Assembly (NCBI GenBank): GCA_041862375.1
Contig: JBGVTE010000116.1
Coordinates: 1-21,085, forward strand
DNA length: 21,085 nt
Reading direction: 5' to 3'
Source: WVZL01 sp041862375
GTDB lineage: Bacteria; Acidobacteriota; Aminicenantia; Aminicenantales; Aminicenantaceae
In this document: one piece after another, positions 15,701 to 21,085 of the stretch
Layout: the number at the start of each line of letters is the position of its first letter
Numbering within the stretch: the first letter of the stretch is position 1
Made by a program: the position numbers and the translations under genes
The notes under the pieces: generated by a model
Told to the model about the DNA's origin: nothing
What the model saw: the letters and a program-made list of their open reading frames with translations, nothing else
Databases searched by the model: none

Positions 15701-16330
15701 TCAGTACTTTCTCATAAGACCAACGACTCTCCCTAAGATTCTCAACTCTTTGACCTTGATAGGCTCAAAATCTGGGTTCTCAGGGACAAGGGAGATATTC
15801 CTGCCTTCTATCTTCAGCCTCTTTAGTGTCACCGAGCCGTCATCTAGAAGTGCTACCACCATCTCTCCAGAACTGGCAGAGTTAGTCCTTTCCGCAACCA
15901 CCCGGTCTCCGTCATCGATATAGGCATCCACCATACTTTTCCCCTCAACGTTGATACAGAAGATGTTGCCTTTTCTTCGCCCAACCATCCAGTCTGGGGC
16001 TTCCACCGCTTCTCCTGAGATATCAAAAACTTCTTTCGGCCGACCTGCGGGAACGAGACCCACTAAAGGTACTCTAGTTTGGCTCTCCAGAAGAGCTGGA
16101 AAGCCTGTGAGCTTTATCTCTCCTCTCACCCTCTCCAAATACCCTTTTTTCTCCAGACTCAGAATGTGCTTAAAAACAGCCGAAGGATTTGCAATATCCA
16201 GGATCTTTCCCAGTTGTCTGATCGTGGGAGTATAGCCGTGCTCGAGAATGAAACTTTCGATGGCCTCCAACACCTTCTTCTGTCTCTCTGTGAGTTTTCT
16301 CCTGATTTTGTTTACCATTTTGTTCACCAT
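15701..16330 (-). CDS. lexA: LexA repressor
   Basis: SOS repressor and RecA-stimulated autoprotease, about 209 residues from the start chosen. The winged-helix DNA-binding domain covers residues 10-75 (LTERQKKVLEAI, then TPTIRQLGKIL as the recognition region). The cleavage site is Ala95-Gly96 in VPLVGLVPAG, the nucleophile is Ser132 in VEGKSM, and Lys170 in SVTLKRL is the general base, so the protease is intact. An upstream GTG at 16357 lies between the -35 and -10 boxes and is rejected. ATG 16330 or ATG 16318 is the true start; the latter has GGTGA 5 nt upstream. A palindrome over its -35 suggests autoregulation. It heads the lexA-dinB-dnaE block. Confidence 0.93.
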   Translation of the reverse strand: MVNKMVNKIRRKLTERQKKVLEAIESFILEHGYTPTIRQLGKILDIANPSAVFKHILSLEKKGYLERVRGEIKLTGFPALLESQTRVPLVGLVPAGRPKEVFDISGEAVEAPDWMVGRRKGNIFCINVEGKSMVDAYIDDGDRVVAERTNSASSGEMVVALLDDGSVTLKRLKIEGRNISLVPENPDFEPIKVKELRILGRVVGLMRKY

Positions 16331-16334
16331 ATAT

Positions 16335-16364
16335 ATTAATAATGCCTTTCCCTCCACTTGTCAA
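16335..16364 (-). promoter_or_regulatory. Promoter of lexA
   Basis: Minus strand -35 TTGACA (16364-16359, consensus), 17- or 18-nt spacer, -10 TTATTA or TATTAA (16341-16335). The leader before the ATG at 16318 would be very short, so translation is close to leaderless. Confidence 0.6.
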
Positions 16365-16366
16365 GT
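16356..16366. promoter_or_regulatory. Candidate LexA operator, palindrome ACTTG-T-CAAGT
   Basis: An 11-bp palindrome with one central base lies directly over the -35 hexamer of lexA, the expected place for self-repression. No equal copy was found upstream of dinB, so assignment as the LexA box rests on position and symmetry only. Confidence 0.4.
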
Positions 16367-16521
16367 AAAAATTAAAAAAAATCTTTAAAGGTGGCTTCAT
16401 CCGTCCCCAGGGACTTTAATCTGATTTGAAAAAGATAATGTTCATTACGGGAAACAAGATGTCTACTTTAATAAAGGAAATTTGAAAAGGAATGATTCAA
16501 GGTAAGAAGAAAAAGGTGAAT

Positions 16522-17238
16522 TTAGATTTTCCAGCCACCGGCAACAACTAAATTTGTGCCGGTTATAAACCCTGCTTTTTCTGAAACTAAAAAAATGACT
16601 GCGTCGGCAACATTCTCAATTTTTCCCAACCTTTCTTGGGAGATATCCTTGCCTTTAGGAAGAATCCCTCCCTCGATAAGCCCAGGAGAAACCATATTCA
16701 CCGTTATTCCTCTGTCAGCCTCTGAAGCAGCCACGGTACGGGTTAAAATAAGAAGCCCAGTCTTAGCAATGGCATAGGGAGTAATTGTCGAAAACGCTAC
16801 GAGCTGTTCTGCCCGGCTATAGCCAAGATTTACAATCCTTCCCCACTTTCTCCTCCTCATACCAGGAAGAACTGCTTTAAGGCAAAACAAAGCACTCGAC
16901 AGATTGCCTTTTAGCACAAAATCCCATTCAGATGAAGTCACTTTCTCCCATGATCTTACAAGAATTGGTCCAAAATTATTGACAAGGATGTCCACATTAC
17001 CTAGTATTTCTTCAACCTTTCTAACTAAAGCAACAGCTTCATTTTCTTTTGTCAAATCTGCTCGAAAACACGCTGCTCTCTTCCTCTTCTCTTTGATTTT
17101 TCTGACTACATCCTTAGCAGCCGCTCTGTCGTTCTTATAATGGACAGCCACTCCTGATACAACACCTGCAAGTTTTAATGCTATCTCTCTTCCTATGCCC
17201 CGGCTGCTTCCTGTGATCAAAGCTATTTTATTTTTCAT
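16522..17238 (-). CDS. SDR family oxidoreductase (FabG-like)
   Basis: NAD(P)-dependent short-chain dehydrogenase/reductase, 238 residues. The cofactor motif TGSSRGIG is at 10-17, and NNFG (87-90) replaces the usual NNAG. The catalytic pair is Tyr155 and Lys159 in YAIAK. The active-site Ser position is unusual: after RIVNLG the sequence is YSRAE, so Ser141 lies one place further from the tyrosine than in FabG. SPGLIEGG and the C-terminal ITGTNLVVAGG are typical. AGGA precedes the ATG. The early VAVHYKND segment recalls pteridine-reductase-like members as well as FabG, so the substrate is not assigned. It follows the SOS block on the same strand but has its own ribosome-binding site and a gap of about 190 nt. 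Confidence 0.88.
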   Translation of the reverse strand: MKNKIALITGSSRGIGREIALKLAGVVSGVAVHYKNDRAAAKDVVRKIKEKRKRAACFRADLTKENEAVALVRKVEEILGNVDILVNNFGPILVRSWEKVTSSEWDFVLKGNLSSALFCLKAVLPGMRRRKWGRIVNLGYSRAEQLVAFSTITPYAIAKTGLLILTRTVAASEADRGITVNMVSPGLIEGGILPKGKDISQERLGKIENVADAVIFLVSEKAGFITGTNLVVAGGWKI

Positions 17239-17680
17239 TGGCTTTCCTTTATAGCCTCGCTTGGAAAGGTCATTAACAAAGCAAAAATCCGTTGAATTCT
17301 TCTTTTTTTTCTAATAGATGCTTTTTCCGTGTGTGCCTAATCGAAAATGACTTTATCCATTTGTCTCAGCAGATAATAAACAATACAAAAGGAGACAATC
17401 AAATTCAAGATTTATGATGAAAGCATTTCTTCTTTCCGAGAGGATTCAAGGAGAACATTTGGGAATGGAATAGCTTTATTGCATCGCAGATTTGAAGACA
17501 TCTCTATTAAGTAAGTACCTTTTTCCCGTGATAAATGATAAACAAGCGAGGAGGTATGCGGTGAAGAAGTTCGTATGAAGGAAAGCTCAGGCATTGGATT
17601 CAAAAAAAGGATGCTTACCTCCTTTAATGATTACTTGAATAAATATGGCATCTTATCTAAACTATCATCAGAGGCATAAA
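17239..17680. other. 442-nt intergenic region with a decayed-looking frame and a MITE-like copy
   Basis: This stretch lies between the divergent SDR and DUF4097 genes. It holds the putative second MITE-like copy (17511-17618). It also has several short plus-strand frames, for example about 34 codons from an ATG near 17574 ending LNKYGILSKLSSEA and a frame ending ARRYAVKKFV. They overlap in different frames, lack consistent starts and match nothing I recognise. A decayed gene is possible. No RNA gene is visible. Confidence 0.35.
17511..17618. mobile_element. Putative second, degenerate copy of the MITE-like family
   Basis: The left end GTAAGTACC followed by TTTTTCCCGTGATA resembles the left terminus of the 499-678 element. 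The right end is the complement of GTAAGCATCC-TTTTTTT, matching the same terminus. Flanks CTCTATTAA and CTCCTTTAA agree at 7 of 9 positions, as expected for an aged 9-bp target duplication. The interior (108 bp) is not similar to the first copy, so this is weaker evidence. Confidence 0.4.
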
Positions 17681-18433
17681 ATGAAAAAAATAATTCCTCA
17701 TCTCTCATATTTGCTTCTTATTTTATTTCTTATACATTGTAAAACGTTTAGTCCCACTCCCCTAAGAAAAGAGTTCCATAAAGAAATGGACCTTGTAAAG
17801 AATTCCTGTATCTACATTGAGAATGTCAATGGCGATCTTGAAATTACCGGCTGGAAGAAAGATAAAATTGAGATAACCGCCATAAAAATGGGCACCGGCT
17901 CTCAGTTGAGGCAAACTGACATAGACATAAATAAAAAAGATAATAACCTTCGCATAAAGGCTCTCTTTCCAAGAGCAGATATAAGCGAGGTCTATGTCGA
18001 CTTTGAACTTCGTGTACCTGAAGAAATTCAGATTAAAGAAATAAAAATAGAAAAAGGTGATTTAAGCACTCATCAGATATACGGAGAGCTTAGGGCGGAA
18101 ATTCAGGAGGGTAATATTAACCTCGAAGATTTTTCAGGGATCTGTGAAGTTACAACCGATGAGGGTGACATCTCTGCTAAAATCCCTGAAAGCAAAAATA
18201 GCGATAACTTTAGTTTTAAGACCACAAAGGGCGATATTCTTATCCACTTGCCTCCAGAACTAAGTGCCCAAATAGCAGCAGAGACTCGTCTCGGCGTAAT
18301 AACCTCTGACTTCTTTCCTAGTGACAAAAAGGAAACTCCTTTAAAATCGTTGAAGGAAACTTTCGGCAAGGGCAAAGCCGCAATTCTAATAAAAACCTGG
18401 AACGGTAATATTCGAATAAAAAAAATTCAATAG
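17681..18433 (+). CDS. DUF4097-like putative lipoprotein
   Basis: About 250 residues. The N-terminus MKKIIPHLSYLLLILFLIHC is a lipoprotein-type signal with Cys20 as the probable lipidated residue, although His at the -1 position is atypical. The mature region is a repetitive beta-structure of short strands: CIYIENVNGDLEITGW near the start, then GDLSTHQI, GNINLEDFSG, GDISAKIP and GDILIHLP at regular spacing. This is the pattern of the DUF4097 putative adhesin family, a beta-solenoid-like fold of unknown role. ATG 17681 is preferred over ATG 17645 because AGAGG lies 6 nt before it and the signal peptide starts there. It is followed by a small TIGR04076-like gene on the same strand. Confidence 0.8.
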   Translation: MKKIIPHLSYLLLILFLIHCKTFSPTPLRKEFHKEMDLVKNSCIYIENVNGDLEITGWKKDKIEITAIKMGTGSQLRQTDIDINKKDNNLRIKALFPRADISEVYVDFELRVPEEIQIKEIKIEKGDLSTHQIYGELRAEIQEGNINLEDFSGICEVTTDEGDISAKIPESKNSDNFSFKTTKGDILIHLPPELSAQIAAETRLGVITSDFFPSDKKETPLKSLKETFGKGKAAILIKTWNGNIRIKKIQ

Positions 18434-18463
18434 CTTTACTTTTTTCTCATGCGAGGAATCAGC

Positions 18464-18766
18464 GTGAAGCTCATAGTTGAAGTCATAGAAATTAAAGGCA
18501 CATGTCCTGTATACACAATCGGGGATAGAATAGTTCTTGACAATGGCTATAAAGTCAATCTTGGAGAAACAGATAACATCTGCCTGCATTCCCTTGCTTC
18601 CCTTCTTCCCTACTATAATGCTTTGGTAAAAGGAGTAAATCCAGTTGAACTAGGCCTTGCATTAAAAGGAAAAGAGGCTTACATTCAGTGTCTTGATCCC
18701 CAGAAATACACTGGAGGCGGCACGGTCACTTTTAAAGTAAGTAGAACAGAATCGCGAACGAAGTAA
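18464..18766 (+). CDS. TIGR04076-like small conserved protein
   Basis: About 100 residues, cytoplasmic, with no signal peptide. Features shared with the TIGR04076 family of unknown function are IKGTCPVYTIGDRIVLDNG near the N-terminus and CLHSLASLLPYYNALVKGV in the middle, both with conserved Cys, then AYIQCLDP and GGGTVTFKV at the end. The start is set at GTG 18464 because GAGGA lies 6 nt upstream; an ATG at 18449 would add five residues with no ribosome-binding site. It is 30 nt after the DUF4097 gene and converges on hutH with 5 nt between stops. Confidence 0.8.
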   Translation: MKLIVEVIEIKGTCPVYTIGDRIVLDNGYKVNLGETDNICLHSLASLLPYYNALVKGVNPVELGLALKGKEAYIQCLDPQKYTGGGTVTFKVSRTESRTK

Positions 18767-18771
18767 CAAGC

Positions 18772-20295
18772 CTATTTCAAGGGTCCAACTACCTTCTCCA
18801 CAGCTCTTAAAATCTCTCCAGATTCAACTACTTCTTTAAGCTTGTTAATATCGTTATAAAGAGGTCGGTCTTCTTCAAGCCGGTCAACATATTTGCGAAT
18901 AACACCATATGCAGCTTGCACACCTTTACTCGGTTTTATCGGTTTTCGAAATTCAATAGCCTGAGCCCCCGCCATAAATTCTATACCAATTACCGCTTGT
19001 GCATTATCTATGATTTGTTGAGTCTTCAGGGCTGTAGTCATACCCATACTGACAAAATCTTCTTGATCAGCAGCTGCTGGGATGGAACCTGTAGCTGCCG
19101 GGTGAGATAGGATTCTATTCTCACAGACTAAAGAGCCAGCAGTATATTGAGAGAGCATCAAGCCTGAAAACATGCCAGCTCCTTTGGTTAAAAAGGCAGG
19201 TAGTCCCATGCTTAAATGGGGATTTACCAGCCTGTTCATCCTCCTCTCAGAGAGTACAGAGACTGTAGTTACTGCAATCCCTAAAAGCTCAAGGCCAAAG
19301 GCAAGTGGAGTTCCCTGAAAATTTGCGCCTGTAAGAACCAAATCCTCTTCAGGAAAAAAGGTAGGATTGTCAGCAGCTCCATTAAGCTCAATCTCAAACA
19401 TGTAGCGGGCCCACTTAAGCGCATCGCGCGCTGATCCTACTACCTGAGGAGTACTCCGCAGGCTGTAGGCATCCTGAACCTTTTTCCCCTTCTGAGCTAA
19501 AAGCTCGCTTCCTTCGGTTATTTGCCTGATATTCTCACAGGCCTCTATAGCTCCAGGGTAGCCGCGAACCCTCTGCAGTCTGTCATCATAGGCCTTCATG
19601 TTGGCATTGAGAACTTCTAGAGTCATCGCAGCAGCTATCTCTGAATTTTTTATCCAGCGATCTGCATCAGATATCTCTAAAGCTCCCATGCCGGCAATCA
19701 CATTGGAGCCATTAATCGTAGCCAATCCATCGCGTGCTTCGTAGGTTATAATTGGGATTCCAGCTTTTTTCATGGCTTCTTTCGCAGGCAACCTCTCCCC
19801 TTCATAAAAGGCCTCGCCTTCACCCATGAGTACCAGCGCCATCTGAGCCATAGGAGAAAGATCTCCACATGCTCCGACTGATCCTTTCTCGCACACAACT
19901 GGCGTAACTCCTCTATTTATCATTTCTTTAAGCGTCTCGACCACAACAGGCCTTAAGCCTGAACGGCCGTGACAATGACAGTTTATCCTGCTCAGCATTG
20001 CTGCCCGGACCACATCGATAGGGAAAGGCTTTCCGTATCCAGCTGCATGACTGTATATTAAATATCTTTGGTACTTTTCAACCTGCTCTTGAGTCAAAAC
20101 AACCTCTGAAAGCTCTCCGATGCCGGTGTTTACTCCATACATTATTTCTCTCTTCTTGATTTTCTCCTCAAGAGTATCCCTGCATTTCTTGATTTTTTTC
20201 ATAGCCTCAGGGTGAATACTTATACTCTCATTTTCACGAGCAACCTTTACAACTTTTTCTATAGTTAGGTTATGTCCATCAAGAGAAATCGTCAT
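18772..20295 (-). CDS. hutH: Histidine ammonia-lyase (MIO enzyme) with Ala-Cys-Gly tripeptide
   Basis: Aromatic amino acid lyase, 507 residues, expected to convert L-histidine to urocanate and ammonia. Residue numbering falls in step with the Pseudomonas enzyme: Tyr53 in YGVNTGIG, His83 in YSHAAG (the His-type selector), Asn195 in INGSN, and the QEDFVSMG block near the C-terminus. The self-made MIO electrophile normally comes from Ala-Ser-Gly. Here it is Ala142-Cys143-Gly144, with Cys codon TGT at 19869-19867. Replacing this Ser by Cys in the Pseudomonas enzyme was, as I recall, tolerated, so activity is plausible. NGSN in place of the usual NGTQ is a further difference. AAAGGAGG sits 7 nt before the ATG. 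No hutU, hutI or regulator gene is near. GAGTT-N8-AACTC (20322-20339) upstream may be an operator. Confidence 0.9.
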   Translation of the reverse strand: MTISLDGHNLTIEKVVKVARENESISIHPEAMKKIKKCRDTLEEKIKKREIMYGVNTGIGELSEVVLTQEQVEKYQRYLIYSHAAGYGKPFPIDVVRAAMLSRINCHCHGRSGLRPVVVETLKEMINRGVTPVVCEKGSVGACGDLSPMAQMALVLMGEGEAFYEGERLPAKEAMKKAGIPIITYEARDGLATINGSNVIAGMGALEISDADRWIKNSEIAAAMTLEVLNANMKAYDDRLQRVRGYPGAIEACENIRQITEGSELLAQKGKKVQDAYSLRSTPQVVGSARDALKWARYMFEIELNGAADNPTFFPEEDLVLTGANFQGTPLAFGLELLGIAVTTVSVLSERRMNRLVNPHLSMGLPAFLTKGAGMFSGLMLSQYTAGSLVCENRILSHPAATGSIPAAADQEDFVSMGMTTALKTQQIIDNAQAVIGIEFMAGAQAIEFRKPIKPSKGVQAAYGVIRKYVDRLEEDRPLYNDINKLKEVVESGEILRAVEKVVGPLK

Positions 20296-20305
20296 GGTAT
20301 AGCCT

Positions 20306-20339
20306 CCTTTAATAAAGGACTGAGTTAAACATTAAACTC
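20306..20339. promoter_or_regulatory. Palindromes at the hutH leader
   Basis: CCTTTAATAAAGG (20306-20318) is a palindrome with a central base that overlaps the Shine-Dalgarno of hutH. GAGTT-N8-AACTC (20322-20339) lies just upstream. The first could mask the ribosome site in RNA and the second could be a protein site. Neither is proven. Confidence 0.3.
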
Positions 20340-20370
20340 TACATAAAGAGACACGAGAAGGCAAGTATTA

Positions 20371-20484
20371 TGGGGTCAGGCCTTCATAACTTTTATAACT
20401 TAATTTTTCTTCTCCTAAAGATGTAATACAGAGTCTAATTGAACCAATACTTTCAAGTATAAAAGTTATGAAGGCCTGACCCCA
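20371..20484. repeat. REPIN-like perfect inverted repeat, copy C (27-bp arms)
   Basis: Arms 20371-20397 and 20458-20484 are perfect complements over 27 bp, starting TGGGGTCAGGCC and ending CTTTTATA, with a 60-nt spacer. The GGGGTCAGGC core relates it to copies A and B. The right arm encodes the last residues (FGVRPS) and the TAA of the membrane protein gene. The perfect arms imply recent spread or active correction. Confidence 0.85.
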
Positions 20485-20867
20485 AAGAGATCTCTTCTTA
20501 TCCAGAGATAAAGTATAGTAAATACAGCAAAAAAAAGACTTGGGCCGACAATATTAATCTTCGTTAATTTTGTAATGCTTAATACTAGAAGAGAATCAAA
20601 AAGCCACATTCCCATTGCAACTAGTGATGCAATAAATCCGTATTTCTTTAGTTTGAGGAGGCCGAAGGTTCCTACGTATAAGAAAAGAGACATAAGTATA
20701 TCGGGAGCGGCAAAAGCATTGTAGATATCCGCATCTATTGGCATTGTCGAAGGGAATGCTTTTCCCACAAGCCTTGCCAGCCAAAAAATGTCTGTGGCTA
20801 ACGCAACAAAAAACATAATTACTGAAATAACAATAATTCCCAAAGGTATCTTTTTTATGTGATCCAT
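20466..20867 (-). CDS. Small four-helix membrane protein, unknown function
   Basis: About 133 residues with four predicted transmembrane segments: near 8-28 (LGIIVISVIMFFVALATDIF), 52-72 (ILMSLFLYVGTFGLL), 76-98 (FIASLVAMGMWLFDSLL) and 106-124 (PSLFFAVFTILYLWI). A short positively charged tail RRDLFGVRPS follows. I do not recognise a family. ATG 20867 is preferred over the preceding TTG codon; no clear ribosome-binding site is visible. The final six residues and stop come from the REP-like arm, so the original C-terminus was probably different or a little longer. It is divergent from the epimerase-like gene. Confidence 0.6.
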   Translation of the reverse strand: MDHIKKIPLGIIVISVIMFFVALATDIFWLARLVGKAFPSTMPIDADIYNAFAAPDILMSLFLYVGTFGLLKLKKYGFIASLVAMGMWLFDSLLVLSITKLTKINIVGPSLFFAVFTILYLWIRRDLFGVRPS

Positions 20868-20913
20868 CAAGGGAGAAATCTTATCCTACTTTACTTGAGT
20901 TTGTAAAATATTT

Positions 20914-20929
20914 TCTTACACGAGTAAGA
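20914..20929. promoter_or_regulatory. Palindrome TCTTAC-ACGA-GTAAGA upstream of the last gene
   Basis: A 6-bp inverted repeat with a 4-nt centre, ending 8 nt before the -35 box of the next promoter, and so a candidate regulator site. Confidence 0.3.
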
Positions 20930-20937
20930 TCTAGCAG

Positions 20938-20966
20938 TTGACATCCTCAGAAGAGCACGTTATAAG
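20938..20966 (+). promoter_or_regulatory. Near-consensus promoter of the epimerase-like gene
   Basis: -35 TTGACA (20938-20943), 17-nt spacer, -10 TATAAG (20961-20966), followed by about 35 nt to GGAGGT (20997-21002) and the ATG at 21009. It is the strongest-looking promoter in the window. Confidence 0.7.
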
Positions 20967-21008
20967 TAAACCTGAATTTCAAGAAAACAACGTCATGGAG
21001 GTAAATCA

Positions 21009-21085
21009 ATGGCAAAAGAGATGAAAAAAATCATGGTTACTGGTTCAGCAGGTCAGATTGGCTCTGAATTAACTATGGCTCTGAG
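21009..21085 (+). CDS. NAD-dependent epimerase/dehydrogenase, N-terminal part
   Basis: Only 25 full codons lie in the window. The N-terminus MAKEMKKIMVTGSAGQIGSE carries the Rossmann GxxGxxG motif (GSAGQIG) of extended SDR enzymes. The GQIGSEL wording is common in L-threonine 3-dehydrogenase of the epimerase-like type, but sugar epimerases share it. GGAGGT is 6 nt before the ATG. The gene is cut by the window end. Confidence 0.75.
   Translation, partial: MAKEMKKIMVTGSAGQIGSELTMAL

Noticed and set aside
16331..16357. GTG start at 16357 giving a longer LexA
   Set aside because: It falls between the -35 and -10 boxes of a near-consensus promoter and adds residues unlike any LexA N-terminus.
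17316..17331. Third MITE-like terminus (GATGCTTTTTCCGTG)
   Set aside because: It lacks the GTAAGCATC outer end, a partner terminus and a direct repeat, so chance similarity is likely.
17412..17603. 63-codon minus-strand frame between the SDR and DUF4097 genes
   Set aside because: No ribosome-binding site, no recognisable motif, and it overlaps the MITE-like copy.

Overview
The window is about 21 kb of bacterial chromosome with no rRNA, tRNA, CRISPR array or complete transposase. Base composition is moderate and uneven: hand-counted 60-base samples run from about 30% GC in thiD and lysA to 50-55% in dinB and hutH. The gene mix (fused HgcAB-like corrinoid/ferredoxin protein, solitary substrate-binding lipoproteins, penicillin-acylase-type hydrolase, DUF1028, DUF4097, DUF72) and the Gram-negative style lipoprotein signals suggest an uncultured, probably anaerobic bacterium, perhaps of the Aminicenantes/Acidobacteriota kind. 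That placement is a low-confidence inference.

Layout. 0-1.6 kb: acylphosphatase (-) and thiD (+) diverge, and their promoters are pushed apart by a 180-bp miniature inverted-repeat element with a perfect 9-bp target duplication. 1.6-4.9 kb: a two-gene minus-strand operon, an ABC-type substrate-binding lipoprotein followed by a penicillin acylase family Ntn hydrolase. 5.1-7.3 kb: DUF72 protein and diaminopimelate decarboxylase in one plus-strand operon. 7.4-9.2 kb: nitroreductase (-) and a secreted DUF1028-TPR protein (+). 9.4-11.2 kb: the most interesting locus, a minus-strand operon of a SAM methyltransferase (CpaM-like) followed 5 nt later by a single protein that joins an HgcA-like corrinoid domain, its membrane domain and an HgcB-like ferredoxin. 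11.4-16.3 kb: lexA-dinB-dnaE, an SOS translesion-synthesis cassette on the minus strand. 16.5-17.2 kb: SDR oxidoreductase (-). 17.7-18.8 kb: DUF4097 lipoprotein and a TIGR04076-like small protein (+). 18.8-20.3 kb: histidine ammonia-lyase (-), whose MIO-forming tripeptide reads Ala-Cys-Gly. 20.5-20.9 kb: small membrane protein (-). 21.0 kb to the end: 5' end of an NAD-dependent epimerase/dehydrogenase (+), behind a near-consensus promoter.

Repeats are the second theme. Three palindromic elements with a GGGG(A/T)CAGGC-type core (560-603, 11311-11408, 20371-20484) resemble REP/REPIN units, and a half unit lies at 9419-9441. Three genes (dnaE, the HgcAB-like fusion and the small membrane protein) end inside such arms, so the repeat supplies their last residues and stop codon.

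Functional links: lexA should repress itself and probably dinB and dnaE. The methyltransferase and HgcAB-like protein are expected to act together in a membrane-associated corrinoid methyl-transfer reaction of unknown substrate. The remaining genes are metabolic or envelope housekeeping genes without a shared pathway.
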